NCBI GenBank assembly: GCA_963810195.1
Contig: CAWEMO010000008.1
Span: forward strand, 1-64,000
Source: Chersky-840 sp963810195
GTDB lineage: Bacteria > Actinomycetota > Acidimicrobiia > Acidimicrobiales > UBA8190
Direction of reading: 5' to 3'
Length of the DNA stretch: 64,000 bases
Positions 8,652 through 17,405 of the stretch are shown piece after piece (position 1 is the first letter of the stretch; every line of letters begins with the position of its first letter). The translations under genes and the position numbers were made by a program. The notes below the pieces were generated by a model. The model searched no databases and was not told the origin of the DNA. It saw only the letters and a list, made by a program, of their open reading frames with translations.

Positions 8652-8819
8652 CGCTCTGCCTCCTCCGGTCGTGGCCATCGTCCACCGACCCACCACGGCC
8701 CCAGGGGCCCGGGTGCTTCTCCACTACTTTATCCGAGCCTGTCCCGCCATCTGCCGCGTACGCCCGCGTCCGAGGCCCTCCGGACCGTTTCGGACCAGGT
8801 GAACGGTAGGATCGGTGGA

Positions 8820-9983
8820 GTGCCGGCCCCTTCCTCGTCCCCGACCGAGGAGACGGTCCGTGCCGCACTGCTGGGCGTGATCGACCCCGAGCTCGGCGAC
8901 AACATCGTCGACCTCGGCATGGTGCGGGCCGTGTCGGTGCACCCCGACGGACGGGTCGAGGTGGAGGTCGCCCTGACCGTCGCCGGCTGCCCCTTGCGGA
9001 CCCAGCTGAGGACCGACGTCGAGTCCCGGGTGGGCAGTCTGCCCGGCGTGGGCGTCGTCGAGGTCGTGATGGGCGAGATGGACGCCGCCGAGCGCAGCGC
9101 CCTCATGGACCGGGCCCGGCGCCGGGCACAAGAGGACCGGGCGCTGTCGACCGACATCCCTGCCACCGCCCGGGTCCTGGCCGTGTCGTCGGGGAAGGGC
9201 GGGGTGGGCAAGTCCTCGGTCACCGTCAACCTGGCGGTGGCGCTCGCCCAGCGGGGGCTCGTGGTGGGGCTCCTCGATGCCGACATCTGGGGGTTCTCGG
9301 TCCCGCGCCTGCTCGGGATGCGAGGTGAGCTGCGCGCCGAGGGCAAGAAGATCGTGCCCCTCGAAAAGCCCGTCGGCGCCGGTCTGCTCAAGGTGGTGTC
9401 GATGGGGTTCCTCGCCGACGAGGAGTCCGCCATCATGTGGCGGGGCCTCATCCTGAACCGGGCCGTCCAGCAGTTCCTCGAGGACGTCCGCTGGGGAGCG
9501 CTCGACTACCTCCTCATCGACATGCCCCCCGGGACCGGGGACATCCAGATGGGATTGGCCCGCATGCTCCCGCGCACCGAAGTGCTCGTCGTCACCACTC
9601 CGCCCATCGCCGCCCAGAAGGTGGCGGCCCGCGCCGCCGACATGGCGCGCAAGGGCCATCTCCGGGTGGCGGGCGTGATCGAGAACATGTCGGCGTTCAC
9701 CTGCGACCACGGCACCACGTACGCGCTCTTCGGCGAAGGTGGTGGAGCGCGACTCTCCGCCGAGATCGGCGTGCCCCTGGTGGGCACCGTCCCGCTCCAC
9801 CCCGACATGGCAGCCGCCGGGGACACCGGCACACCCGTCGCGCTGGCGACAGGGGCGCTCGGCCTCGCCTTCGACGCCCTGGCCACGCGCATCGCCGAGG
9901 ACATCGCGCCGGTCGTCGAGGTGTCGGGCTGCACGGCGCGCCTGCTCGACAGGATCGAGGCCGCGCTGGACGACGCCTCTTAG
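8820..9983 (+). CDS. mrp: Mrp/ApbC-type iron-sulfur carrier ATPase
   Basis: 387 residues from GTG 8820. Residues 5-90 form the DUF59/MIP18 domain (VIDPELGDNIVDLGMV, GCPLRTQL). Residues 110-370 are a deviant-Walker P-loop NTPase with SSGKGGVGKSS, LLDADIWGFS, and LLIDMPPGTGD. In many Mrp proteins a C-x-x-C pair near the C-terminal third bridges a [4Fe-4S] cluster in the dimer; here only the first Cys (FTCDHGTTY) is obvious, as in some actinobacterial forms. The role is cluster storage and transfer in the cytosol. It is divergent from erpA across a short promoter gap. A 28-bp tandem repeat begins at its stop codon. Confidence 0.93.
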   Translation: MPAPSSSPTEETVRAALLGVIDPELGDNIVDLGMVRAVSVHPDGRVEVEVALTVAGCPLRTQLRTDVESRVGSLPGVGVVEVVMGEMDAAERSALMDRARRRAQEDRALSTDIPATARVLAVSSGKGGVGKSSVTVNLAVALAQRGLVVGLLDADIWGFSVPRLLGMRGELRAEGKKIVPLEKPVGAGLLKVVSMGFLADEESAIMWRGLILNRAVQQFLEDVRWGALDYLLIDMPPGTGDIQMGLARMLPRTEVLVVTTPPIAAQKVAARAADMARKGHLRVAGVIENMSAFTCDHGTTYALFGEGGGARLSAEIGVPLVGTVPLHPDMAAAGDTGTPVALATGALGLAFDALATRIAEDIAPVVEVSGCTARLLDRIEAALDDAS

Positions 9984-10120
9984 CCTCAGCGCTCCGGAAG
10001 CGCGACGGGAGCCTCAGCGCGCCGGAAGCGCGACGGGAGCCTCAGCTCTCCGGAAGCGCGACGGGAGCTCTGCGCGCCCGCGGCGCGACAGGAGCCTCAG
10101 CGCTCCGGAGGGGAGACGGG
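9983..10120. repeat. 28-bp tandem repeat between convergent genes, about five units
   Basis: The unit GCCTCAGCGCTCCGGAAGCG plus CGACGGGA repeats at 9983, 10011 and 10039 with one or two changes. A diverged fourth copy is at 10067 and a fifth at 10094. The array starts on the last base of the mrp stop codon. The fifth unit supplies the stop and last codons of the convergent metallo-hydrolase gene. Each unit holds a short imperfect palindrome (GCGCTCCGGAAGCGC), so the array could fold and end transcription from both sides. Confidence 0.8.
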
Positions 10121-10975
10121 TTCCCACGGCGCGTCCACGTCGGCGGGATCGTCGCTCCGGGCGGCGCCTTCGTCGCCCAGCTTGCGCAGGTGGGCCCACA
10201 GCGATTTGCGCGCGATCGGGAACCGCTCCTCGTCCACATCGGCGTAGACCGTCGACACCAGCTCGTCGACAGTGGCACGCCCGGCGCGGGTGAGGGCGTC
10301 GACTACCGCCTTCTCACGGATCCGGCGGTGGTCGATGATGCCCTGCACGGTGGCCGCGGGCTCCCGGATCAGCGAACCGTGGCCCGGCGCGATGACCCTG
10401 ATGGGCGGGTCCAGGACGAGGAGCCGGCGCAGGCTCGCCAGGTATTGGGCCATGTCCCCGTCCGGCGGTGCGATGACCACCGTCGGCCCCTGCATGACGT
10501 GGTCCCCCGAGAACAGCATGCGCTCCTCGACGAGCAGCCAGCACAGGTGGTTCGACGCGTGTCCCGGCGTGTGCAGGGCACGGAGGGTGAATCCCGCCCC
10601 GTGCACCTCGAAGCCTTCACCGACGGCCCGTTCGGGGACGAAGCCGTCACAGGGGCCGAAGCCGAGCACCTCGGCACCGGTCCGGGCGGACAACCCGGCG
10701 GCTCCCGGGGCGTGGTCGGGATGCGTATGGGAGACGACCACCCATCGGATACGCCCCGATCCCAGCTCGACCAATGCGTCCAGATGCCCGCCGTCGTCGG
10801 GCCCGGGGTCGACGACGGCCAGCTCGTCGGTCCCCACCAGGTAGGTGTTGGTCCCGGGGCCGGTCATCATGCCCGGATTGGGGGCCGTGGCCCGGACCAC
10901 GAGCGCCGACAGCGCCACCGGGCGGCCGGGTTCGGGCGCGCCCTCCGGATCCAGGGGAAGCGCTTCGGTCGCCAA
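10097..10975 (-). CDS. MBL-fold metallo-hydrolase with C-terminal winged helix
   Basis: 292 residues. The metallo-beta-lactamase fold is clear: TNTYLVG, DPGPDDGGH, metal motif SHTHPDHAPGA, TPGHASNHLC, FSGDHVM and APGHGS. Residues 215-275 fit the BLACT-WH winged helix found in LACTB2-like hydrolases (RIREKAVVDAL, VDELVSTVYADV, SLWAHLRKL). LACTB2 relatives are nucleases or thioester hydrolases, and I cannot pick a substrate. Only 9 bp separate it from the upstream Nudix gene on the same strand, so the two are an operon. The final residues are encoded by the 28-bp repeat and so may vary between strains. Confidence 0.9.
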   Translation of the reverse strand: MATEALPLDPEGAPEPGRPVALSALVVRATAPNPGMMTGPGTNTYLVGTDELAVVDPGPDDGGHLDALVELGSGRIRWVVVSHTHPDHAPGAAGLSARTGAEVLGFGPCDGFVPERAVGEGFEVHGAGFTLRALHTPGHASNHLCWLLVEERMLFSGDHVMQGPTVVIAPPDGDMAQYLASLRRLLVLDPPIRVIAPGHGSLIREPAATVQGIIDHRRIREKAVVDALTRAGRATVDELVSTVYADVDEERFPIARKSLWAHLRKLGDEGAARSDDPADVDAPWEPVSPPER

Positions 10976-10984
10976 CGACGCCGA

Positions 10985-11944
10985 TCAGGGGCGCTCGGCG
11001 CGCCCGTCGGCGCCGATGCTGCGGACGATGGCACCGAGATCCGACGGAGTCATGGTGCGCCCGCTACCGGGGTCCGGGGTGCCCTGGCCCACCGCTTCGT
11101 CGTAGCCGGGATCGCCGGGCAGCAAGATCCGGAAACCGCGCTCGTCGACCACGACCCGCGGGAGCACGGTGGGGACCCGTTCCACAGCGGCCGCTGCGGC
11201 CAGCAGCTCGTCGCTGGTGGCGAAGCGGCTGATCGCCTCGAGGTTCTTCATCGTGGGGAAGATGAGGTCGAACTCCCCGGCCTTGGCCCGGGCGAGCGCG
11301 TCGTCGGGCCGGACCCATACGGTGTCCACGGTCTCGAGGTCGTCGTGGATGGGGACCTGGCCCGGCGGCAGTGCCGCCACGAAGAAGCGGGTGTCGTAGC
11401 GCTTGGGCGCCGGCTCCGGGGTGATCCAGTGGCTGAAGTAGTGGACCCGGTCGGTCGCCAGCCGGAGGCCCTCACCGCGACAGGCGTCGAGGAACCGCAC
11501 CTCCCCTGCGTTGAGCGCCACCCGCAGTGCGGCGAGGCGGCGGCGGGTCCCGGCATCATGCACATCCACGAGGGTGTCCTCGCGGATCACCCCGGCGTCC
11601 TGGTACGCGAGCAGGACGCCCGCCTCTTCGAAGCACTCCCGCAGCGCCGCGACCCAGAACGCCAGGCCACCGGACTCGACGCCCAGCATGGCACTGGCCT
11701 CGGCGTCGCTCCGCAGCGCGCACGCCTCCTCGGCAGCCGGGGTCCGGTCCTCGTCGTCGACCTTTCCGCCGGGGAAGACGTAGGCGCCGCCGACGAAGTC
11801 CGAGTTGAGGTGCCGCTGCAGCATGCAGACCTCGAGGGCGGGGCCCGCCTCGGACTCGCAGTCGCGCACGAGCATGATGGTGGCGGCGTCACGGGCCGCC
11901 ACCGGCCCCGCGACCTGGTCCGGAGACTCGTCGGGCGGGGGCAT
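10985..11944 (-). CDS. Nudix hydrolase, NUDT19-like
   Basis: 319 residues, longer than a bare Nudix domain. The Nudix box is present but interrupted by an insertion: FPGGKVD, then after about 45 residues ALRECFEEAGVLL, which supplies the REx2EExG-type metal ligands. This split arrangement is typical of NUDT19/NUDT7-like CoA or ADP-ribose hydrolases. Further landmarks are HWITPEPAPKRYDTRFF and a long helical C-terminal part. The start at ATG 11944 gives an Asp/Pro-rich N-terminus followed by the first beta strand (AATIMLVRD). It is the first gene of a two-gene operon with the MBL-fold hydrolase. Confidence 0.88.
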   Translation of the reverse strand: MPPPDESPDQVAGPVAARDAATIMLVRDCESEAGPALEVCMLQRHLNSDFVGGAYVFPGGKVDDEDRTPAAEEACALRSDAEASAMLGVESGGLAFWVAALRECFEEAGVLLAYQDAGVIREDTLVDVHDAGTRRRLAALRVALNAGEVRFLDACRGEGLRLATDRVHYFSHWITPEPAPKRYDTRFFVAALPPGQVPIHDDLETVDTVWVRPDDALARAKAGEFDLIFPTMKNLEAISRFATSDELLAAAAAVERVPTVLPRVVVDERGFRILLPGDPGYDEAVGQGTPDPGSGRTMTPSDLGAIVRSIGADGRAERP

Positions 11945-12115
11945 CCTCCCAGGCTACCGACGCCGACCGGCGCGCCGCCGACGACCGCCGGCTCCCGGGC
12001 GGTCGCCCGTGGCGCGACGGGGTGCACGGGGAAGCCGTAGGTAGGCTGGCGGCTCCCCGGTCCGGGGGACGGTGTCGGCGCCGGCATCCCGATCGAACAG
12101 CGGGGCTCCTCGACG

Positions 12116-13021
12116 ATGGCGACAACGCAGGTCAACGGCACCCAGGATCGGACTCCGGAGGGCCCACCGCCTCGGCGCGTCCCGATGGCCCTCGTCACCT
12201 GGGTGTTCGTGGCCCTCGTCCTGCTCCTCGTGGTCGTGCTGCTCGTGGTGAAGATCACCCGGGGCTCGACCACCGTCGCGCCTCCACCCGTCGCCCCGGT
12301 GTCGTCCTCGGTCGTGCACGACGTGACGTCGATCCCCAGCACGGTCTTCGACGCGGTGGGCGCTCCGCCGCCGACCGACTCGGGCGAGACCGTGCTCTCG
12401 GGGCAGCCGGGTGTCACCATCGGTGGGCGGCCCGTCGTGGTCTACGTGGGCGCGGAGTTCTGCCCCTACTGCGCGGCCGAACGGTGGGCCCTCGTGGTGG
12501 CGCTGGCTCGCTTCGGGTCCTTCGCACACCTCGGGGCGACGTCGTCGTCGACTGCGGAGATCTTCCCCGGGACGCCAACCTTCTCCTTCGACGGCACCAC
12601 CTACCGGAGCACCTACCTGTCCTTCGCCAGCGTCGAGGAGTACGGCGACCGGCTCTCGACCACCGCACCGGCCGGCTTCCCCCGCCTGCACGAGCCCACG
12701 CCCGTCGAGTGGGCGCTCTTCCGGCACTACGACCGCGGCCCGTTCGTGCCCGGAACGGGAACGCTCCCCTTCATCGACGTCGACAACCGGCTCGTGGTGT
12801 CGGGCGCCGGCATCGGCTTCTCTCCCGGTGTCCTCCAGGGCCTGTCCTTGGAACAGGTCGCCGGCGATCTCTCGGACCCGTCCAAATCGGACACCCAGGC
12901 CGTGGTGGGGGCGGCCAACACGCTCTCCGCCGCGATCTGCGCCGCCACGGGCGGGCAGCCGGGACCGGTGTGCACGTCCCCGGGGGTCCGGGCCGGAGCG
13001 AGCCGGCTCGGACTGCCCTGA
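12116..13021 (+). CDS. DUF929 family membrane-anchored thioredoxin-like protein
   Basis: 301 residues. A single transmembrane helix (about 24-46, VTWVFVALVLLLVVVLLVV) follows a short positive N-terminus, so the bulk is outside. The soluble part matches the DUF929 pattern: VVVYVGAEFCPYCAAERW gives a thioredoxin-like C-P-Y-C redox pair at about residues 115-118, then FAHLGATSSS, and a later segment LPFIDVDNRLVVSGAG. Such proteins are probably extracytoplasmic thiol oxidoreductases or chaperones. There is no operon partner; the neighbours face away or converge. Confidence 0.82.
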   Translation: MATTQVNGTQDRTPEGPPPRRVPMALVTWVFVALVLLLVVVLLVVKITRGSTTVAPPPVAPVSSSVVHDVTSIPSTVFDAVGAPPPTDSGETVLSGQPGVTIGGRPVVVYVGAEFCPYCAAERWALVVALARFGSFAHLGATSSSTAEIFPGTPTFSFDGTTYRSTYLSFASVEEYGDRLSTTAPAGFPRLHEPTPVEWALFRHYDRGPFVPGTGTLPFIDVDNRLVVSGAGIGFSPGVLQGLSLEQVAGDLSDPSKSDTQAVVGAANTLSAAICAATGGQPGPVCTSPGVRAGASRLGLP

Positions 13022-13037
13022 CCGAGGTCAGGGCGCG

Positions 13038-13301
13038 CTAGCCCGCCCGACGCTGGAGCACCTGCTTGCGCTCGTTCTCGTTGAGCCCACCCCAGATCCC
13101 GTGGGGCTCACGGATCCTGATGGCGTACTCCAGGCAGTCCTGGAGAACGACGCAGGTCGCGCAGATCTCCTTGGCGCGCCTCTCGCGCTCGATCTTGTCC
13201 TCTTTGCGCTCAGCGTGCGTAGGCGGGAAGAAGACCGCCGCCTGCGGTCCCCTGCAGGCCGCCCGAGCCTGCCAAGCCTCCCCCAAAGTACGAGTCGCCA
13301 C
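13038..13301 (-). CDS. WhiB-family [4Fe-4S] transcriptional regulator
   Basis: 87 residues from GTG 13301, with GAAGGAGG ideally placed upstream. The four cluster Cys are AACRG near residue 14, then ICATCVVLQDC at about 46-55, followed by the G-I-W-G-G turn (HGIWGGLNENER) and a basic C-terminal tail that binds DNA. WhiB proteins pair with the primary sigma factor and sense redox or NO. The gene is divergent from an ArsA ATPase pair, as in Mycobacterium tuberculosis, where whiB4 lies beside Rv3680/Rv3679. The sequence itself looks closer to WhiB2/WhiB3-type proteins, so I leave the symbol blank. Confidence 0.95.
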   Translation of the reverse strand: MATRTLGEAWQARAACRGPQAAVFFPPTHAERKEDKIERERRAKEICATCVVLQDCLEYAIRIREPHGIWGGLNENERKQVLQRRAG

Positions 13302-13490
13302 TCCCCCTCCTTCTGGTGACGCTACTCCCCGGCGTCGGAAGCCGACAAGGGGTGTGACCAGGAAGTTCTGTCCAATTGGGGGGGCCGGGGGGATGCCACC
13401 CGCAGCCACGCGCAGCGTCCCGGGGGCGATGCGCGGCGTCGGTATGACCCTTCGCGCCGACAGGGAGGAGACCGATACGCTCGCCCGCAC

Positions 13491-14567
13491 ATGGACGTCG
13501 CCACCTTCTGCCGCCAGAGCCGGGTCCTCGTGGTCGCGGGCAAAGGCGGGGTCGGCAAGACCACCATCACCGCCGCTCTGGCCCGCATGGCGGCCCACGC
13601 CGGCCTGACCGTCCTCGTGGTGGAGCTCGAAGGCAAGTCGGGGGTCCCGGCCGCGTTCGGCGGCTCCGGCGCCCTCGCCTACGACGAGTCGCTGCTGGAG
13701 GGTCTGCAGACGGTGACGGGCGGCGGGTCGGTGCGGGCGCGGCGCATCACCCCCGACGACGCCCTGCTGGAATACCTCGCCGACCACGGCATGAAGCGGA
13801 TCTCGAAGCGGCTGGTGTCGTCGGGCGCCCTCGACGTGGTGGCGACCGCCATTCCCGGGATCCGGGACATCCTCGTCCTCGGCAAGGTCAAGAGCCTCGA
13901 GCGCCAGGGCATCGCCGACCTGATCCTCGTGGACGCCCCCGCCACCGGGCACGCCATGACATTCCTGTCCTCGGCACAGGGCCTTCTCGACGCCGCCCGC
14001 TCCGGCCCGGTCCGGACCCAGGCGGCCGACGTCGTCGATCTGTTGTCGGACGCCGAGCGGTGCCAGGTGGCCCTGGTGACGCTCCCCGAGGAGATGCCGG
14101 TCAACGAGGTGGTCGAGGCTGCCTACGCGCTCGAGGACCGCATCGGCATCTCCCTCGGGCCGGTCATCGTCAATGCATGCCTCCCGGCCGACCCCAGGCT
14201 CGAGCGCGATGTCGCCGAGGCCGCGTCGGAGGCGGGGGTCACCCTCTCAGAGGACCAGGCCGGCGCGTTGCGGGCCGCGGCCGCATTCCGCGCCCACCGC
14301 TTCCGCCTGCAAGAAGAGCAACGGGCTCGTCTCGCCACCGAGCTGCCCCTACCGCAGTTGCAGGCCCCCTTCCTGTTCAGCGACGGGATCGGCCCCGACG
14401 AGCTCGAACGCCTGGCGGCGGAGCTGGCCGACGCGGTGCGTGCGCTGCCCGAGGAACGTGGCCGCTCCACGCTCGACCGCGACGGCCCCGCGGCACCCAC
14501 CGGGGTGGCCCCGCCCTCCGAGGAAGCGGTCTGGACGCACGAGACCGAAGGTGGGGACACGACGTGA
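13491..14567 (+). CDS. ArsA/GET3-family ATPase, first of a pair
   Basis: 358 residues. A deviant Walker A (VVAGKGGVGKTT) lies at residues 14-25, with a signature Lys characteristic of ArsA/MinD-type dimeric ATPases, and switch II as ILVDAPATGHAMTF. No arsenic-binding Cys cluster is visible and there are no transmembrane segments. In mycobacteria the equivalent pair (Rv3679/Rv3680) forms a complex linked to glycerol-dependent stress and related to eukaryotic GET3. The partner gene overlaps by 4 bp (GTGA), which fits a heteromer made in equal amounts. The start is ATG 13491, the first in frame. Confidence 0.9.
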   Translation: MDVATFCRQSRVLVVAGKGGVGKTTITAALARMAAHAGLTVLVVELEGKSGVPAAFGGSGALAYDESLLEGLQTVTGGGSVRARRITPDDALLEYLADHGMKRISKRLVSSGALDVVATAIPGIRDILVLGKVKSLERQGIADLILVDAPATGHAMTFLSSAQGLLDAARSGPVRTQAADVVDLLSDAERCQVALVTLPEEMPVNEVVEAAYALEDRIGISLGPVIVNACLPADPRLERDVAEAASEAGVTLSEDQAGALRAAAAFRAHRFRLQEEQRARLATELPLPQLQAPFLFSDGIGPDELERLAAELADAVRALPEERGRSTLDRDGPAAPTGVAPPSEEAVWTHETEGGDTT

Positions 14568-15661
14568 CGACGGTTCCCGAGCCTCCGGCGTCGAGCGGCA
14601 CGGTCGGGCTCTCCGAGCTCGTCGCCGAGCGCGCCATCGTCGTCTGTTGCGGGTCGGGTGGTGTGGGCAAGACCACGGTGTCCGCCGCCTTCGCGCTCGA
14701 AGCCGCCCGGCGCGGCCGCCGGGCCTGTGTGGTCACCATCGATCCCGCCAAGCGCCTCGCCGATGCCCTGGGTATCGACACCCTGGCCAACACACCGAGC
14801 CGGATCGACGGAGACTGGCCCGGGGAGCTGTGGGCGCTCATGCTCGACCCCAAGGGCACCTTCGACGAGCTGATCGCCCGGTACGCGTCGTCGCCCGAAC
14901 AGGCCGAGGGCATCCTCTCCAACCGGATCTACCGCAACCTGACCGGAGCGCTGTCGGGCACACAGGAGTACATGGCCATCGAGAAGCTCTACGAGCTCTC
15001 CGAGGAAGGGCGATTCGACCTCGTCGTGGTCGACACCCCACCCACGAGAAACGCCCTCGATTTCCTCGACGCCCCTCGCCGCCTCACCCGGTTCCTCGGC
15101 CACCGTCTCTTCCAATTGTTGCTGATGCCGACGCGGGCCTATCTCCGGGCGGTGTCGGTGGCCACCCAGGCCTTGCTCCGGACGATCTCCAAGGTGGCAG
15201 GGGCGGAGATCGTGCACGACGCCGTGGCGTTCTTCCAGGCGTTCGAAGGCATGGAGGAAGGGTTCCGGACCCGGGCCGACCACATGCGCAAGCTGCTCGC
15301 CCGGCGCACCACCGCCTTCGTGCTCGTGACCTCTCCGCGTTCGGACACGGTGGAGGAGGCAGGGTGGTTCGCCGACAAGCTCAACGAGTCGGGGCTGGCG
15401 GTGGAGGGCCTGGTGGTCAACCGGGTCCACCCCGCCTTCGGCTCCGGCGGGCCCCTCCCCGAGGCTCCTCCGGGAAGCGCTCTCGAGGCCCTGGTCGCCA
15501 ACCTGCGGGGCTACCAGGCCGTGAACAGGCGCGAAGAGGACGCCTTTGCCGCTCTCGTGACCCAGGTGGCACCGTCGCCGGTGTCGTTGGTCCCCCTGCT
15601 CGACGTGGACGTGCACGACGTCGAAGGGCTGGGTCTCGTGGCCGACTACGTCTTCGGGTAG
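14564..15661 (+). CDS. ArsA/GET3-family ATPase, second of a pair
   Basis: 365 residues from GTG 14564, overlapping the upstream ATPase by 4 bp. Walker A is CGSGGVGKTT and the A-loop region TIDPAKRLADALG is the ArsA/GET3 P-loop follow-up. Switch II is VVVDTPPTRNALDFL. The middle portion (LLMPTRAYLRAVSVATQALL) is a hydrophobic helical region like the client-binding groove of GET3. It is more canonical than its partner. It probably acts with that partner on membrane-protein or stress clients, as an inference from the mycobacterial pair. A receiver-like gene follows after 48 bp. Confidence 0.92.
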   Translation: MTTVPEPPASSGTVGLSELVAERAIVVCCGSGGVGKTTVSAAFALEAARRGRRACVVTIDPAKRLADALGIDTLANTPSRIDGDWPGELWALMLDPKGTFDELIARYASSPEQAEGILSNRIYRNLTGALSGTQEYMAIEKLYELSEEGRFDLVVVDTPPTRNALDFLDAPRRLTRFLGHRLFQLLLMPTRAYLRAVSVATQALLRTISKVAGAEIVHDAVAFFQAFEGMEEGFRTRADHMRKLLARRTTAFVLVTSPRSDTVEEAGWFADKLNESGLAVEGLVVNRVHPAFGSGGPLPEAPPGSALEALVANLRGYQAVNRREEDAFAALVTQVAPSPVSLVPLLDVDVHDVEGLGLVADYVFG

Positions 15662-15709
15662 CCGGACCCGTCTTCGCCCGTCAGGTCGACACCCGTTAGC
15701 CTGACGCCC

Positions 15710-16171
15710 GTGCGCACGATCGTGGTGGCCAGCGACGCCCCCTCGGTACGGGCCGACGTCGTGGCAGTGGTGGGCGAGCCGGGCACCGAGATCATCGAGG
15801 TCGACTCGGGCCACGCCGTGGCCCCTGCGGTCGACGAGCACGAGCCCGACCTGGTCATCGTCGACCTGCAGATGGGAAGCATGGGCGGCATGGCCGTCTG
15901 CCTCGAGCTCCGCCTGGAAGAGTCCTACGGCAACCTCCCCCACGTGCCGGTGCTGATGCTCCTCGACCGGCGTCCCGACGTCTTCCTCGCCAAGCGCTCG
16001 GGCGCGGAGGGCTGGATCGTGAAGCCCCTGGACCCGATCCGCCTTCGGAAAGCCACGACGGCGGTCGTCGAGGGCGGGACCTTCCACGACGAGTCCTTCC
16101 AACCGGTGCCCGTGCTGGCGGTGGTCGAGGGCGCGCACCACGGCGGGGAATCCGCCGGTGCCAGCAGCTGA
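15710..16171 (+). CDS. stand-alone response-regulator receiver domain
   Basis: 153 residues from GTG 15710. The receiver fold is visible: beta strand RTIVVASDAPS, phosphoacceptor strand DLVIVDLQMGSMGGM with Asp at about residue 50, and the conserved Lys in EGWIVKPLDPIRL. There is no output domain, only a 30-residue His/Gly-rich tail. The acidic pair before the first loop is reduced (ASDAPS). Co-orientation with the ArsA pair (48 bp) and the following CorC-like gene (17 bp) suggests one operon. Its kinase is not in the window. Confidence 0.8.
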   Translation: MRTIVVASDAPSVRADVVAVVGEPGTEIIEVDSGHAVAPAVDEHEPDLVIVDLQMGSMGGMAVCLELRLEESYGNLPHVPVLMLLDRRPDVFLAKRSGAEGWIVKPLDPIRLRKATTAVVEGGTFHDESFQPVPVLAVVEGAHHGGESAGASS

Positions 16172-16188
16172 TCGCTCGCCTCCTCGAC

Positions 16189-17046
16189 GTGTTCCGCCGA
16201 CGCGAACACTCACCTGAGGACCGCCCCCCAGGATCCCGCCCCGGTCGCGGCCGCAAGCGAGCGGTCGCAGGGGAGGACCAGGAGCAACTGATCCTCGCCG
16301 CGCTTCACGACCTGCGTGACACGACGGTGCGCGAGGTGATGACGCCGCGCGTCGACGTGGTGGGCCTCCCCATTCCGGTGCACGCCGCGGACGTGGCCCG
16401 GGCTGTGCGCCAGAGCGGTCACAGCAGCTTCCCCGTCTACGACGACGACCTCGACCACCTGATCGGGATCCTCTTCGTGAACGACCTGCTGCGCTCGGGA
16501 TGGGCGGTCGAGGCGCGCAACGGCAACGGTGGTGGTGAGCCCGAAAAGCCGACGCCGCTCGACATCTCGCGCCGGCTGCGCCAGCCCTATCCCGTGCCCG
16601 AGAGCCGCTTCGTGCTCGACGTGCTCGCCGACATGCGTCGCGACCGGCGAGCGTTCGCCGTTGTGGTGGACGAGTACGGCGGGGTGGCGGGCGTGCTCAC
16701 CGTGAAGGACCTCCTGGCGGCGTTGGTGGGCGACCTGCGCGACGAGTTCGACCCGGGCGGAGAGCCCGAGATCATCCGGGTCGACCGCAATCGTTGGCTC
16801 GTGGACGGAGGCACGAGCATCGACGACGTGCGCGACCAGCTCGGCGTGGACATCCCCGATGGTGAGTACGTGACCCTCGGCGGCTTCCTCTTCGACGCGT
16901 TCGGCCACATCCCCGAGGAGGGCGAGCGGCTCCGGCACGACGGCTGGGAGCTCCGGGTGGCCGAGATGGACAAGCGCCGGGTGGCCAAGGTCGTCATGCA
17001 GGCGCTCGACGAGACCGTGGCCGAGGAGCAGCCCAGCGCCCAATGA
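16189..17046 (+). CDS. CorC/HlyC-like protein: CBS pair plus transporter-associated domain
   Basis: 285 residues from GTG 16189. After an Arg-rich start come REVMTPRVDVVGLP (the typical entry into the first CBS domain), SSFPVYDDDLDHLIGIL, a second CBS half with AFAVVVDEYGGVAGVLTVKDLLAALVG, and the CorC_HlyC domain (VDGGTSIDDVRDQLGVDIPDG, TLGGFLFDAFGHIPEEG). The DUF21 membrane domain seen in hemolysin-C-type proteins is absent, so this is the soluble CorC form linked to magnesium/cobalt efflux and, in many bacteria, encoded near ybeY. Here it ends the ArsA-receiver gene string. Confidence 0.88.
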   Translation: MFRRREHSPEDRPPGSRPGRGRKRAVAGEDQEQLILAALHDLRDTTVREVMTPRVDVVGLPIPVHAADVARAVRQSGHSSFPVYDDDLDHLIGILFVNDLLRSGWAVEARNGNGGGEPEKPTPLDISRRLRQPYPVPESRFVLDVLADMRRDRRAFAVVVDEYGGVAGVLTVKDLLAALVGDLRDEFDPGGEPEIIRVDRNRWLVDGGTSIDDVRDQLGVDIPDGEYVTLGGFLFDAFGHIPEEGERLRHDGWELRVAEMDKRRVAKVVMQALDETVAEEQPSAQ

Positions 17047-17186
17047 CCGGTTCCTACGGAGTGCTCGCGGGTAGCCACGACGGGTGCTCCGACTCGGACC
17101 GCAGAGATGCGAACCGATTTCCCACTACCATCGACCCGGTTGCCGACCGGCTGACAGCGATCCGGCGTAGCCGGCGACCGGCACCA

Positions 17187-17264
17187 CGGGCTGTAGCGCA
17201 GCTTGGTTAGCGCGCCACGTTCGGGACGTGGAGGTCCCGGGTTCAAATCCCGGCAGCCCGACCA
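17187..17264 (+). tRNA. tRNA-Pro (anticodon CGG)
   Basis: The cloverleaf folds fully: acceptor CGGGCTG with CAGCCCG, D arm GCGC-loop-GCGC, anticodon stem CCACG/CGTGG around loop TTCGGGA (anticodon CGG, reading CCG), and T stem CCGGG/CCCGG around TTCAAAT. The discriminator is A and CCA is encoded. The C1-G72 first pair fits tRNA-Pro. No integrase lies beside it. Confidence 0.93.
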
Positions 17265-17405
17265 ACTGCGGTTGACCCCTTTTGGGTGGACCGCTCTTTA
17301 TGAGAATGCGGCCTGAGCTTCTTTGAGTGTCCAAGCCGTGCGCATCACTGGCGCACGTGTCGCGGTGTGTGTGCCACGACGATCCCGACCCTGGACGGGC
17401 GGTGT

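Noticed and set aside
14123..16213. 696-residue minus-strand open frame
   Set aside because: Overlaps the ArsA pair and receiver genes antisense; no recognisable motifs.
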